Source: Paracoccus sp. (in: a-proteobacteria) (lineage in GTDB: Bacteria; Pseudomonadota; Alphaproteobacteria; Rhodobacterales; Rhodobacteraceae). Taken from it: a stretch of DNA of 43,145 nt. Where the stretch lies: the NCBI GenBank assembly GCA_030538705.1, contig JAUNTL010000015.1, forward strand, positions 1 to 43,145. Reading direction: 5' to 3'. Below the pieces are notes generated by a model. The model made no database searches. It worked only from the letters and a program-made list of their open reading frames with translations, and was not told the DNA's origin. The translations under genes were made by a program, and so were the position numbers. Positions within the stretch are counted from its first letter, which is position 1, and the number at the start of each line of letters is the position of its first letter. This document shows, piece by piece, positions 16,728 through 29,274 of this stretch.

Positions 16728-17425
16728 CCGATGCGGCGCATATTCTCATCGTCGACGATGATGAGCGCATCCGTATTTTGCTGCGCCGGTTTCTGGTCCG
16801 GCATGGCTTTATCGTCTCGGGCGCGACGGATGCGGCCCATGCGCGCAAGCTGCTGCGCGGGCTGGAGTTCGATCTGATCGTTCTGGATGTGATGATGCCG
16901 GGCGAGGACGGGGTGGCGCTGACGCGTGATCTGCGCCGGCGCATCACGACGCCGATCCTGCTGCTGACCGCCCTTGGCGAGACCGAGGACCGCATCAGCG
17001 GGCTGGAGGCCGGGGCCGATGATTACCTGCCCAAACCATTCGAGCCGCGCGAATTGCTGGCGCGGATCTCTGCCATCCTGCGCCGGATGCCGCAGGCCCA
17101 GCCGGCAGGGCCGAAATTCATGACGCTGGGTCCGCTGCGCTATGATACCGAGCGCGGGCAGCTGTTCGAGGGCGACACCCATATCCATCTGACCGGCACT
17201 GAATCGGCGCTGCTGCGGCGGCTGGCGGAAACGCCGGGCCAGCCGGTCAGCCGGATTGACCTGATCCAGGATATCGGCCGCGCCCCGGCCGAGGACGCCG
17301 ACGGCTCGGACCGCGCCATCGACGTCCAGATCACCCGCCTGCGCCGCAAGATCGAAGCCGACCCGAAAGAGCCGCGCTATCTGCAAACGGTGCGCGGGGC
17401 CGGCTATATGCTGATCCCTGACTGA
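16724..17425 (+). CDS. petR: OmpR-family response regulator, PetR-like
   Basis: This 233-residue response regulator has a receiver domain (about residues 1-120) with acidic residues IVDDDER, phospho-acceptor Asp in LIVLDVMMPGEDG, LLLTALGET, and the conserved Lys in DDYLPKPFEP. A C-terminal winged helix (about 135-230) includes LTGTESALLRRLAETPGQPVSR and RAIDVQITRLRRKIEADPKEPRYLQTVRGAGYML. No sensor kinase is adjacent. It is translationally coupled to petP and followed by a hairpin element. In R. capsulatus, PetR is reported to be needed for growth; the role here is inferred. Confidence 0.88.
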   Translation: MTDAAHILIVDDDERIRILLRRFLVRHGFIVSGATDAAHARKLLRGLEFDLIVLDVMMPGEDGVALTRDLRRRITTPILLLTALGETEDRISGLEAGADDYLPKPFEPRELLARISAILRRMPQAQPAGPKFMTLGPLRYDTERGQLFEGDTHIHLTGTESALLRRLAETPGQPVSRIDLIQDIGRAPAEDADGSDRAIDVQITRLRRKIEADPKEPRYLQTVRGAGYMLIPD

Positions 17426-17456
17426 GCGCCGCGCCCGCCTCCGGCGGCCGGGATCA

Positions 17457-17511
17457 GGGGGCGCTGCCCCCGGCGCGCGGGCGCGCCTCCCCCGGGATAT
17501 TTGGGGACAAG
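17457..17511 (+). terminator. Rhodobacterales-type 3' hairpin element behind petR
   Basis: A hairpin GGGGGC-GCT-GCCCCC (17457-17471) is followed, after a short GC-rich stretch, by CCCCCGGGATATTTGGGGAC. It lies 31 bases after the petR stop in the same orientation and is the same kind of element as that behind ilvE. Confidence 0.65.
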
Positions 17512-17538
17512 AGAGGGCGCAGAGGGCCGGGGCCGGCC

Positions 17539-17862
17539 TCAGCCGCGGCGGGCAGAGCGGCGGGCATCCGTGGCGATATTGGCCCTGAGTTCGGTCAGCG
17601 CGATACGGCGTTCAAGCGCGCGGCGCTCTGCCTCATCCTCGATCTGCGCCAATGCGGCGCGCTGTGCCTCGACATCCTTGCGCAGGCTGATCTCGGGCGG
17701 CATAAAGCCGCCATCGGCCATCATCCGGTGCAGCACGTCATCCGCAGATTCGCGCAGCCGCTCGCGGTCAAGCGGCCTGCCCTCGCCGGCCAGCCCCGAA
17801 AGCTTGCCCGCGGCCGCCGCCTGATCCATCTGGCGTTGTGCGATACGTTCGAACCAATGCAT
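17539..17862 (-). CDS. DnaJ-related domain (DUF1992) protein
   Basis: This 107-residue protein starts at MHWFERIAQRQMDQAAAAGKLSGLAGEGRPLDRE. This is the conserved domain shared with the human DNAJC28 family (DUF1992), including the GKLSGLAGEGRPL core and PPEISLRKDVE. It lacks a J domain, so a chaperone role is not established. The C-terminal half is a charged helix. It begins 13 bases after the valS stop and is probably co-transcribed with it. A longer frame upstream overlaps valS and is not conserved. Confidence 0.85.
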   Translation of the reverse strand: MHWFERIAQRQMDQAAAAGKLSGLAGEGRPLDRERLRESADDVLHRMMADGGFMPPEISLRKDVEAQRAALAQIEDEAERRALERRIALTELRANIATDARRSARRG

Positions 17863-17875
17863 GCGGCGCCGGGGA

Positions 17876-20962
<3,087 letters not shown>

Positions 20963-21360
20963 GGTCGTCACGCATCCTTGTGTCTTTGCCCGCTGTCCTA
21001 GCCGTTTCGCCGCCCGACGCCAAGACCGGGAACCCGACACGGGGACAAGCCGGCGGGCGGTGTGCGCAACAGAACCGGGCCACGGCTGGCACATGGCCCT
21101 GCGCTGCGGGGGCGTAACTGGACGCAACAAGGGAGGTCGCAGCGCTGCCTGATGCGCGCCTGCGCCACCTGACCGGGGGCGCGGATGACCGGTCTGACAG
21201 CAGCCCGGCACCGCAGGACAGAGACGCCATACAGATGACTGTGGCAGGCGCATATGACCGGCGTGCAGCCGGTATCCCTGATGCTGTCGCGGGGCATCAC
21301 GGACGCAGGGGCATCACGGCCGGGATGCCGGCATCACCGGCCGGTGCCGACGCTCTGCGC
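20963..21360. other. 398-base gap between valS and dapB
   Basis: No gene with coding character is visible on either strand. Near the dapB end, GGCATCAC occurs three times (21293, 21310 and 21330), and a perfect 12-bp palindrome GATGCCGGCATC lies at 21324-21335. No U-tract terminator follows dapB. The valS promoter must lie in the left part, but I could not place it. Confidence 0.5.
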
Positions 21361-22173
21361 CTAGCTGTTCAGCCCCAGCACATCCATCATGTCATATTCG
21401 CCCGGCCCCTTGTCCTGCCCCCATAGCGCGGCGGTCAGCGCGCCACGGGCGAAAATGGCGCGGTCAGTCGCGATATGGCGCAGGACCACCCGCTCGCCCT
21501 CGCTGGCGAAGATGACGTCATGTTCGCCCACGACATCGCCGCCCCGGATCGCGGCAAAGCCGATAGAACCGGTCTCGCGCGCGCCGGTGATGCCCTCGCG
21601 CGCGGGGGTGCGCAGATCGTCCAATGCGCTGCCGCGGCCCTCGGCGGCGGCCTCGCCCAGCATCAGGGCGGTGCCCGAAGGCGCATCGACCTTGTGGCGG
21701 TGATGGGTCTCGACGATCTCGATATCCCAATCGGTGCCAAGCGCCGCGGCAACACGCCGGGTCAGCCCGGTCAGCAGGTTGACACCCAGGCTCATGTTGC
21801 CTGCCCGGATGATCGGCGCATGGCGTGCCGCGCGGGCGATGGCGGCCAGATCCTCGCCCGAAAGCCCGGTCGTGCCGATGACATGGACGGCGCGCGCCTG
21901 CGCCGCCAGTTCAGCAAATGCGACGGTCGCCGCCGGCGTGGTAAAGTCGATCACCGCCTGCGCCTGCGCAATCGCGCTTACGGCATCATCGGTCACGATC
22001 ACCCCGGTCGCGGCCCCGCCCGTCAGGGCACCCAGATCCTGCCCGATCCACGGGCTGCCCTCTCGTTCGACCGCACCGACCAGCCGGGCACGGCCGGACC
22101 CTGCGATTACCCGGACCAGCATCTGCCCCATCCGCCCCGATACGCCTGTAATCACGATTCCCGGCAGTTCCAT
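21361..22173 (-). CDS. dapB: 4-hydroxy-tetrahydrodipicolinate reductase
   Basis: DapB (270 residues) reduces the dipicolinate precursor with NAD(P)H in lysine and diaminopimelate synthesis. It shows the dinucleotide-binding motif [19 protein letters not shown], then [10 protein letters not shown] and VIGTTGLS. The catalytic region [21 protein letters not shown] carries the conserved HH and K. The C-terminal region [23 protein letters not shown] follows. Length is normal. It is divergent from rbfA across 71 bases. Confidence 0.97.
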   Translation of the reverse strand: MELPGIVITGVSGRMGQMLVRVIAGSGRARLVGAVEREGSPWIGQDLGALTGGAATGVIVTDDAVSAIAQAQAVIDFTTPAATVAFAELAAQARAVHVIGTTGLSGEDLAAIARAARHAPIIRAGNMSLGVNLLTGLTRRVAAALGTDWDIEIVETHHRHKVDAPSGTALMLGEAAAEGRGSALDDLRTPAREGITGARETGSIGFAAIRGGDVVGEHDVIFASEGERVVLRHIATDRAIFARGALTAALWGQDKGPGEYDMMDVLGLNS

Positions 22174-22244
22174 CCGCGCCCTCCATCCTTTCGGCGCTGC
22201 TTAGTCCATTGCGGCGCGCGGCCCAAGCCCCTACATCTGCGCAC

Positions 22245-22655
22245 ATGGCACAGAACCGCTTTCATACCGGCCCCGGCCCTTCGCAACGCCAGCTTCGCGT
22301 GGGCGAGCTGATCCGTCACCGCCTGTCCGAGCTGCTCTTGCGGGCCGAGGTCCATGACCCCGACCTCAACCGCCACTCGATCACGGTGGGCGAGGTGCGC
22401 ACCTCGCCCGATCTCAAGGTCGCGACGGCCTATGTCATGCCGCTTGGCGGGGCGGGGGCCGAGGACGCGCTGACGGCATTGCGCCGCAATGCACGCGAGC
22501 TGCGGCACCTGACCGCCAAGGGGCTGAACCTGAAATACGCGCCCGAGCTGCGCTTTCAGCTGGACGAGACCTTTGACCGCATGGACGACACGCGCCGGAT
22601 GTTCTCGGACGAGAAGGTGCGGCGCGATCTGGATGACGATGACGATCTGGACTGA
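22245..22655 (+). CDS. rbfA: Ribosome-binding factor A
   Basis: RbfA (136 residues) is a KH-fold maturation factor for the 30S subunit. It has [51 protein letters not shown] and [22 protein letters not shown] short acidic tail (DLDDDDDLD) ends the protein. The start is ATG 22245, just before the conserved region. It heads a plus-strand run with the glycosidase gene, truB and a GNAT gene. Confidence 0.95.
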   Translation: MAQNRFHTGPGPSQRQLRVGELIRHRLSELLLRAEVHDPDLNRHSITVGEVRTSPDLKVATAYVMPLGGAGAEDALTALRRNARELRHLTAKGLNLKYAPELRFQLDETFDRMDDTRRMFSDEKVRRDLDDDDDLD

Positions 22656-23403
22656 CCTGCGCCGCCGGCTGGCCATTGCGGCCGGGATGGTGATGACGCT
22701 GGGCCTGCCTGTCATGGCCGCCGGCACCTGCGAACAGATCAGCCATGACGGGCAGAGCTATATCATCTGCACGGTCCATGCCGCGGACGAGCCGCGCCTG
22801 AACCTGTGGCTTGACGCGCCGGACGGGCGCAAGATCGGCAATTTACGCAATCTGCGCAGCCAGTTACCCGCCGGGCAATCGCTGGTTTTCGCGATGAACG
22901 CCGGCATGTTCCATTCCGATTACGAACCCGTCGGCCTGTTTCGTTCCGGTCAGACCGAGCGGGGGCGGCTGGTCACGGCCGGGGGCGGGGGGAATTTCGG
23001 CCTGCTGCCCAATGGCGTCTTTTGCAGCGGCGGCGCGACCCCGTTTCGCGTGATCGAAAGCCGCGCCTTTGGTGCCGATCCGCCCGATTGCCGGCTGGCC
23101 ACGCAATCCGGGCCGATGCTGGTCATTGACGGGGCGCTGCATCCGCGCTTTCTGGTCGATTCGAATAGCCGCTATATCCGCAACGGTGTCGGTGTCACAG
23201 CCGACGGACAGACGGCATGGTTTGCGATCTCCAGCCGCGCGGTGACATTTCACGAATTCGGGCGGCTGTTCCGCGACGGGCTGGGCGCGCGCAATGCGCT
23301 TTATTTCGATGGCTCGATCTCGCGCCTTTACGCGCCCGAGATGCGGCGCAATGATTTCGGCTGGCCGATGGGTCCGATCATCGGGCTGGTTGACGGGGGC
23401 TAG
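22633..23403 (+). CDS. Phosphodiester glycosidase family protein (DUF2233/NAGPA), exported
   Basis: This 256-residue protein has a signal peptide ([19 protein letters not shown]) and the NAGPA-like domain. Within it are [62 protein letters not shown] and [14 protein letters not shown]. The family includes enzymes cleaving N-acetylglucosamine phosphodiesters; the bacterial substrate is unknown and may be a wall or capsule component. It overlaps the rbfA 3' end by 23 bases. ATG 22633 and 22639 are equally possible starts. Confidence 0.85.
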   Translation: MTMTIWTDLRRRLAIAAGMVMTLGLPVMAAGTCEQISHDGQSYIICTVHAADEPRLNLWLDAPDGRKIGNLRNLRSQLPAGQSLVFAMNAGMFHSDYEPVGLFRSGQTERGRLVTAGGGGNFGLLPNGVFCSGGATPFRVIESRAFGADPPDCRLATQSGPMLVIDGALHPRFLVDSNSRYIRNGVGVTADGQTAWFAISSRAVTFHEFGRLFRDGLGARNALYFDGSISRLYAPEMRRNDFGWPMGPIIGLVDGG

Positions 23404-23441
23404 GCCCGCGCCTATTCATCCGCCTTTCGAAAGGGGACCGC

Positions 23442-24347
23442 ATGGCGCGCAAAAAAGGTCGCGAAATCTCGGGCTGGCTGATTATCGACAAGCCGGCGGG
23501 CATCGGGTCGACCGATGTCGTTAGCCGGGTGCGTTGGGCATTGGATGCGCGCAAGGCAGGCCATGCCGGCACGCTGGATCCCGATGCAACCGGGGTGCTG
23601 GCCGTTGCCCTGGGCGAGGCCACCAAAACCGTGCCGCTGCTGACCGACGCGCTGAAAGCCTATGATTTCACGGTCAACTGGGGCGCGCAAACCGATACGG
23701 ACGATGCCTCGGGCCGGGTCACGGCGCAAAGCGATGCCCGCCCCGGACCCGATACGGTCGCGGCGGCCCTTGGGCAATTCACCGGCGAGATCATGCAGAC
23801 GCCACCGGCCTATTCCGCCGTCAAGCTGGACGGAGAGCGCGCCTATGATCTCGCACGCGAGGGGGTGACGCCCGATCTGGCCGCGCGGCCATTGTTCGTC
23901 GAGCGGCTGGAGCTGGTCGCGGCGCGCCCGGACAGCGCCGATCTGCATATGGTCTGCGGCAAGGGCGGCTATGTGCGCGCGATCGCCCGCGATCTGGGCC
24001 TTGCGATGGGCTGTCTGGGCCATGTCGCCCATTTGCGCCGCGTCTGGTCAGGGCCGTTCGGGGTCGCGGATGCGGTGCCTTTTGATCTGGTCGACCGCGC
24101 CAATCTGGCCGATCTGGAAACCCGGCTGCTGCCCCTGCAATCCGCGCTTGCCGATCTGCCCGAGATGCGCGCGACCGATCAGGGCGCGGTCCGCATCGCC
24201 AACGGCAATCCCGGTCAGGTGCTGGACCGTGCCGAATATGGCACGCAGGTCTGGGTCAGCCACCGCGGCCGGGCGATCTGTATGGGCCGCTATCTTGGTG
24301 GCGAGGTCCAGCCCGAGCGCGTCTTTAACGCGCCTGTGACGCAATGA
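23442..24347 (+). CDS. truB: tRNA pseudouridine-55 synthase
   Basis: TruB (301 residues) makes pseudouridine 55 in the T-loop of tRNAs. It shows [22 protein letters not shown] and the catalytic-Asp motif [66 protein letters not shown] and [12 protein letters not shown] follow. The C-terminal PUA-like region follows NGNPGQVL. An AAGGGG ribosome binding site precedes the ATG. The rbfA-truB proximity is a common translation-gene context. Confidence 0.97.
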   Translation: MARKKGREISGWLIIDKPAGIGSTDVVSRVRWALDARKAGHAGTLDPDATGVLAVALGEATKTVPLLTDALKAYDFTVNWGAQTDTDDASGRVTAQSDARPGPDTVAAALGQFTGEIMQTPPAYSAVKLDGERAYDLAREGVTPDLAARPLFVERLELVAARPDSADLHMVCGKGGYVRAIARDLGLAMGCLGHVAHLRRVWSGPFGVADAVPFDLVDRANLADLETRLLPLQSALADLPEMRATDQGAVRIANGNPGQVLDRAEYGTQVWVSHRGRAICMGRYLGGEVQPERVFNAPVTQ

Positions 24348-24844
24348 CCCTGCTGATCCGCCCCGAATCACCCGTCGATGCCGATGCCATCGCCGCGCTG
24401 ACCACGCGCGCCTTTGCCGGGGCGGCCCATTCCGGCGGCAACGAGGCCGCGATCATCGCCGGTCTGCGCGCGGACGGGGCACTGATGCTGTCGCTGATCG
24501 CCGATGGCGGTGCGGGGGTGATCGGGCATGCGGCCTTTTCGCCCATCCGCATCGACGGTCTGGACAGCGGCTGGTCGGGCCTTGGCCCGGTCTCGGTTGC
24601 CCCCGAACGTCAGGGCAACGGCATCGGCGCGGCGCTGATCCGGGCCGGGCTGGATATGCTGCGCGCGCAGGGCGCGGCCGGCTGTGTCGTGCTGGGTGAT
24701 CCGGGCTATTACAGCCGCTTTGGCTTTGCCCCGGACGCGGGGCTGGTCCTGCCCGGCATGCCGGCCGCCTATTTCATGGCGCTGCCGCTGGCAGGCCCGC
24801 CGGCGCGCGGCGTCGTCAGCTATCATTCCGCCTTCGGGGCCTGA
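24344..24844 (+). CDS. GNAT-family N-acetyltransferase, YhbS-like
   Basis: This 166-residue GNAT protein has the acetyl-CoA binding motif [21 protein letters not shown] (pattern Q/RxxGxG/A) and the C-terminal [16 protein letters not shown] motif typical of the YhbS subgroup. The substrate is unknown. It overlaps the truB stop by four bases (ATGA), so translation is coupled, but a functional link to tRNA modification is not implied. Confidence 0.88.
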   Translation: MTLLIRPESPVDADAIAALTTRAFAGAAHSGGNEAAIIAGLRADGALMLSLIADGGAGVIGHAAFSPIRIDGLDSGWSGLGPVSVAPERQGNGIGAALIRAGLDMLRAQGAAGCVVLGDPGYYSRFGFAPDAGLVLPGMPAAYFMALPLAGPPARGVVSYHSAFGA

Positions 24845-24912
24845 GGGGCCGGGCCGCGCCGGATAACACCACCCTGCCCCCGTCCGCGCGTTTGTGGGCT
24901 TGGCGCGCCGCC

Positions 24913-25755
24913 TCAGCCGGCGGATGGGGGCGGCGGTCGCCGCGCACCGCGAAAGGGACCGCCGCCTGTGGCATCAATGCGGGCGATGGCGTGACCGATG
25001 TCCTCGTGAATGACGCGCATCGCCCAGGCCGTTGCATGGACCATGCGCCCGTCGCCGCAGGCCATCGCGACATGGCCGGGCCAGAACAGCAAATCGCCGC
25101 GCGCAATCGCATCAACCGCCGGAAACGCGGCCTCTTGCAGGTCCGCATCACCGGGGCACGGGATATCGCAGGCATGCAGCGCCGCATTGACCAGACCCGA
25201 ACAGTCGATCCCCGCCCGGCTGTTGCCGCCCCACAGATAGGGCGTGCCGATCAGTGATTCCGCCACCGAGACGGGATCATCCGCCGGCTGATCGCTGATC
25301 GCCTGCACCGCAACAAAGCCGCCGGTCGCGAGCCGGGCGAAACTGCCCTCGATCCCGGCGACAGACAGGCGCGACCCCAGCGACAGCCAACCCAGTTCGC
25401 GCAGCTTCATGTCGGGGCCGGGATAAAGATGCGCCGCCGGGGCCGAGACGCGATGCGTCAGCGCATGATCCGGCCTGTCCAGATCATCCCGCGCAACCCA
25501 CCCGCAATAGCCATCCGCCGCCGCCTGCACAAAGGCCATCCTTCCGCGTTCCTCGATCAGCGTCACATCGGCGCCAAACAGCAATTGCCGGTCGCGTGGC
25601 CCGTCCGGGCGCGCCAGCAGCCCGGCCACCGCGCAACCGACACGCAGGGCCGTGCCCGCCGTATAGGCCGGGCGCGCGATCTGACCGCGCAGACGCTCCA
25701 GCGCCACACGGTCGGTCGCCGGGGTGATGCGGCGGTCGGGGGCGGGCGCGCTCAT
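24913..25755 (-). CDS. NlpC/P60-family cysteine peptidase (C40) with SH3 region
   Basis: This 280-residue protein has an N-terminal SH3-like part (about residues 30-150; GADVTLIEERGRMAFVQAAADGYCGWV) and a C-terminal NlpC/P60 domain (about 160-275). The nucleophile is in RAGIDCSGLVNAAL, the His in FWPGHVAMACG, and the third polar position in GRMVHATA. Such enzymes cut gamma-D-Glu-diaminopimelate bonds in peptidoglycan peptides. No signal peptide is seen, which suits a cytoplasmic muropeptide-recycling role like that of related enzymes. It overlaps the M17 aminopeptidase by four bases, and the two probably degrade wall peptides in sequence. Confidence 0.88.
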   Translation of the reverse strand: MSAPAPDRRITPATDRVALERLRGQIARPAYTAGTALRVGCAVAGLLARPDGPRDRQLLFGADVTLIEERGRMAFVQAAADGYCGWVARDDLDRPDHALTHRVSAPAAHLYPGPDMKLRELGWLSLGSRLSVAGIEGSFARLATGGFVAVQAISDQPADDPVSVAESLIGTPYLWGGNSRAGIDCSGLVNAALHACDIPCPGDADLQEAAFPAVDAIARGDLLFWPGHVAMACGDGRMVHATAWAMRVIHEDIGHAIARIDATGGGPFRGARRPPPPSAG

Positions 25756-27128
25756 GCCAGCAATTCCGGCAAGGCGTGAAACAGCGCCCGCGCGCCCTGC
25801 CCGGCCCCGCCCTTGGGCCGGCCCGGCGCGGGCTTGGGCTGCCAGCCATAGATATCGAAATGCGCGTAATGCCCTGCGCCCGCGGCAAACCTGCGCAGGA
25901 ACAGCGCCGCCGTCACCGAACCCGCCATGCCGCCCGAAGGCGCGTTATCCAGATCGGCGATCCCCGGCTCGATCATCTCTTCATAGGGGGCCCAGAACGG
26001 CATCCGCCACAGCGGATCCCAGCCCGCCGCCGACCCGGCCATGATCGCCGCCGCCGCGGCATCATCGTCGCAATAGAACGGCACCAGATCGGGACCAAGC
26101 GCGACCCGCGCCGCACCGGTCAGCGTCGCCATCGAGATCAGCCAGTCGGGCGCATCCTCGGCCGCATAGGCAAGGGCGTCGGCCAGAACCAGCCGGCCCT
26201 CGGCATCGGTATTGTTGATCTCGACCGTCAGCCCCTTGCGGCTGGTCAGGATATCGCCCGGGCGAAAGGCATTGCCGGCAATCGCGTTTTCAACCGCCGG
26301 GATCAGCACACGCAGGCGCAGCCCGTCCGCCGCGCCGGTCTCGGCCAGCATCTGCGCCAGCCCCAGCACGCAGGCCGCCCCGCCCATGTCCTTTTTCATC
26401 AGCCCCATACCGGCCGGCGGCTTGATATCCAGACCACCGGTGTCAAAGCAGACCCCTTTGCCAACCAGCACCACAGACGGCCCGGTCCCGCCGCGCGTCA
26501 GCTCGATCAGGCGCGGCGCCTCGGCGCCCGCGCGGCCGACGGCGTGGATCAGGGGAAAGCCCCCGGCGATCAGATCATCGCCCGCGATCACGCGCATGGC
26601 CATGCCCGTGCGCATCGCCAGATCACGCGCCGCCCCTTCCAGCGCGGCAGGCCCCATATCATTGGCGGGCGTATTGATCAGGTCGCGGGTCAGGAACTCG
26701 GCCCGCGCCATCGCGGTCAGGCGGGCGGGGTCGACGCCTTCGGGCGCAACCAGACGTGCGGGCGCCGCATCGGCGGGTTTGCGATAGCGATCAAAGCGAT
26801 ATTGCGCCAGCAACCAGCCAAGCGCGGCCTCGGCACGGTCGGCACCCTCTGGCCAGCAGAGGATGCGCCAGTCCCCGGCAGGCAGCGACGCGACAGCAGC
26901 CCCGAGGGCAAAGCGCACCCGCCCGTCATCCGCACCCAGCCCGATCAGCGCGCCGGCCACAGCGCCATCCGCACCGGGCAGCAGACAGACCTGACCACAG
27001 CGGCCCCTGAACCCGCTTGCCTGCGCCCAGTCCCGCGCGGGTTGTGGCAGATCATCGGGCAGGTCGCCCCGGCTCAGCCACAGGGGGCGGGCATCTGCGG
27101 CGGGGGCGGGGGCAAATTCAGGGTTCAT
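25752..27128 (-). CDS. Leucyl aminopeptidase-family (M17) protein
   Basis: This 458-residue M17 metallopeptidase shows LVGKGVCFDTGGLDIKPPAGMGLMKKDMGGAA, which carries metal-ligand and catalytic Lys residues, and the NTDAEGRLVLADAL signature. MATLTGAARVALG follows. The start is MNPEFAPAPAADAR at 27128; nine further upstream codons are open but unconserved. Enzymes of this family remove N-terminal residues from peptides. Coupling to the NlpC/P60 gene suggests use of cell-wall peptides as well as general peptide turnover. Confidence 0.9.
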   Translation of the reverse strand: MNPEFAPAPAADARPLWLSRGDLPDDLPQPARDWAQASGFRGRCGQVCLLPGADGAVAGALIGLGADDGRVRFALGAAVASLPAGDWRILCWPEGADRAEAALGWLLAQYRFDRYRKPADAAPARLVAPEGVDPARLTAMARAEFLTRDLINTPANDMGPAALEGAARDLAMRTGMAMRVIAGDDLIAGGFPLIHAVGRAGAEAPRLIELTRGGTGPSVVLVGKGVCFDTGGLDIKPPAGMGLMKKDMGGAACVLGLAQMLAETGAADGLRLRVLIPAVENAIAGNAFRPGDILTSRKGLTVEINNTDAEGRLVLADALAYAAEDAPDWLISMATLTGAARVALGPDLVPFYCDDDAAAAAIMAGSAAGWDPLWRMPFWAPYEEMIEPGIADLDNAPSGGMAGSVTAALFLRRFAAGAGHYAHFDIYGWQPKPAPGRPKGGAGQGARALFHALPELLA

Positions 27129-27173
27129 CGCGGCCTCAGGATCAGATCGGCGCACAGCATGTCACCACGGCGC

Positions 27174-27209
27174 AAAAAGGAAAAGGGGCGGGCCGCAATG
27201 GCCCGCCCC
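27174..27209 (-). terminator. Intrinsic terminator of the L-lactate permease gene
   Basis: GGGGCGGGCC and GGCCCGCCCC form a perfect 10-bp stem with a 5-base loop (27185-27209). On the minus strand it is followed by TTTTCCTTTTT. It lies just after the permease stop codon. Confidence 0.88.
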
Positions 27210-27236
27210 CCGGTATCAGCCTTGCGTCAACGCGGC

Positions 27237-28994
27237 TCAGGCCGGGATCGCCGTGCCCCGGTTGCGCGACATCATGAACAGCACCGCCGAGGCCCAGATG
27301 ACCGCCGCGATCCACCACATGAAATTGCCCGACAGCAGCGCCAGACCGATCAGGCCGCCCTGCACGCAGTAATAGCCCATCGGAACCAGCGTCTTGCGGA
27401 TGATCTCGCCCTCGCGGTCAACCAGACCGACCGTGGCCGAGGCCGCGACGACGTTATGGACACAGATCATGTTGCCCGCAGCCCCGCCAATCGCCTGAAG
27501 CGCGACCACCGTGCCGGCACCCGCTGCGCCCAGCCCGATCTGTTCCGCCGTCGAGAACTGGAACAGCGAGAACATCATGTTGCTGACCGTGTTCGAGCCG
27601 GCAACAAAGGCGCCAAGCGCGCCGACGAAAGGCGCGAACATCGGCCATGCCTGACCGGCCACGCCCGAGACCCAGCTGGCCAGCACGATCGGCATGCTCG
27701 CATATTGATCCGAGGCCGAGTTGATGAACACCTGCACCATCGGCACCGCAAGCAGCAGCGCCGGGGCGGCAAGGATCATCGTCCGCGCCGACGAGGACAG
27801 TGCCCGGCGGTATTCATGCCCCTTCATTCCATGCAGGAAAAAGGTGATCAGCGACGCCAGAATCAGCACCGTGCCGGGCAGATAGAGCGCCTGCACACGC
27901 AGGTTGATGCCTGAACCAAACAGGTTATCAACGGCCATGGTCATCTCTGGCGAGGTCAGCCACGCCTTGATAGAGGCAACGGTGCGCGTCAGGATCAGCA
28001 GCCCGACCACGATGACATAGGGCGCCCATGCCTTGAGAAGCGGCATCATCGGCTCGCCCTTGCGGTGATCCTCGATGTCGTCCAGCTTGCCGATCCAGGC
28101 GTTATCCCATTGTGCGCGCGGCGGAAAGTCAAAGACCTCCTTGGGCACGAACAACCCGCGCTGCGCCGCCGGAACAACGATCAGCAGACCGATGATACCG
28201 CCCAGAAGCGACGGGAACTCCGGCCCCAGAATCAAGGCGATCAGGAAATAAGGGATGGTGAATGCCAGACCCGCGAAAAGCGCGAATTTCCAGATGCGGA
28301 ACCCTTCGGTAAAGGAACGGTTGGCCCCGAAAAAGCGCGTCAGCATACCCACGATGATGAGCGGGATCAGGAAACCGACAAGGCCGTGGATCATGGCGAC
28401 CTTGGCCACGATCTGAAGCAGATATTCATTAAAGGGCATCGGCGCGATGGTCTGCTCGACAATGGCCTGACCGTTCAGGCCGGTACTGACACCGACCAGC
28501 ATCGGCGTGCCGACCGCGCCGAATGACACCGGCGTCGACTGGATCACCAGCGTCATGATGACCGCGGCCATGGCCGGGAAACCGATCGCGACCAGCAGCG
28601 GCGCGGCAATCGCGGCCGGCGTGCCAAAGCCCGACGCCCCTTCGATCAGCGAGCCGAACAGCCAGGCGATGATGATCGCCTGCACCCGGCGGTCGGGCGA
28701 GATGCTGGTAAAGCCGTTGCGGATCGAGCGGATGCCGCCGCTTTCTTCAAGCGTGTAAAGCAGCAAAATCGCGCCAAAGATGATATAAAGCAGCGTGACT
28801 GCGGTCACCAGACCATTCACCGTCGCGCCCATGACCTTGTTCAGTTCAGTCCCCCAGACCACAAGCGCGGTCAGCACCGTGATCACATAGGCGACAAACA
28901 TCGACAGCTTGGCCGACCGCCCCATGACCACCAACAGCAAAAACACTGTGGCGATCGGCAGCGATGCCAGCAAGAACATCCCAAATCCTGCCAT
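27237..28994 (-). CDS. lctP: L-lactate permease, LctP family
   Basis: This 585-residue inner-membrane transporter has about 12-14 hydrophobic helices. It carries LctP-family motifs such as [51 protein letters not shown] and the C-terminal [19 protein letters not shown] and [17 protein letters not shown]. These proteins import lactate or glycolate with protons. An AGGAGG ribosome binding site and a leader hairpin precede the ATG; no lactate dehydrogenase or lldR-type regulator is adjacent. Glycolate is an alternative substrate. Confidence 0.93.
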   Translation of the reverse strand: MAGFGMFLLASLPIATVFLLLVVMGRSAKLSMFVAYVITVLTALVVWGTELNKVMGATVNGLVTAVTLLYIIFGAILLLYTLEESGGIRSIRNGFTSISPDRRVQAIIIAWLFGSLIEGASGFGTPAAIAAPLLVAIGFPAMAAVIMTLVIQSTPVSFGAVGTPMLVGVSTGLNGQAIVEQTIAPMPFNEYLLQIVAKVAMIHGLVGFLIPLIIVGMLTRFFGANRSFTEGFRIWKFALFAGLAFTIPYFLIALILGPEFPSLLGGIIGLLIVVPAAQRGLFVPKEVFDFPPRAQWDNAWIGKLDDIEDHRKGEPMMPLLKAWAPYVIVVGLLILTRTVASIKAWLTSPEMTMAVDNLFGSGINLRVQALYLPGTVLILASLITFFLHGMKGHEYRRALSSSARTMILAAPALLLAVPMVQVFINSASDQYASMPIVLASWVSGVAGQAWPMFAPFVGALGAFVAGSNTVSNMMFSLFQFSTAEQIGLGAAGAGTVVALQAIGGAAGNMICVHNVVAASATVGLVDREGEIIRKTLVPMGYYCVQGGLIGLALLSGNFMWWIAAVIWASAVLFMMSRNRGTAIPA

Positions 28995-29011
28995 TTTTTT
29001 CCTCCTCTGTG

Positions 29012-29031
29012 CCGGGTGTCATTGCACCCGG
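29012..29031 (-). promoter_or_regulatory. Leader hairpin before the lctP ribosome binding site
   Basis: CCGGGTG and CACCCGG form a perfect 7-bp stem with a 6-base loop, about 8 bases upstream of the AGGAGG of lctP. It could be an operator or an mRNA structure affecting expression. It has no U-tract, and nothing links it to a specific regulator. Confidence 0.35.
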
Positions 29032-29274
29032 ACGGTCCTTTCTGACGCCGGTTTCCCGACGGTGGCGCAGCAGATAGCCCCCTTGTCGCAGGTCGGCAAT
29101 ATGCTGCGCAGCAATGAGGACCGGATCGCCGACCCGGCCCCCGAAGCGCGGAGTATTTCCTTGCGCGAAGTTGACGTTAACACAGGATTTCAAGCCTGTG
29201 CGCCCAAAAGGCGAAAGGGCATGCTTTTTCTTGCGCGCGGCCCGGACCGTGCCGGCGCGGATCGCCCGTCCGCT

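Noticed and set aside
20998..21300. Minus-strand frame upstream of valS
   Set aside because: No ribosome binding site and no family resemblance; it lies in the promoter region of valS.
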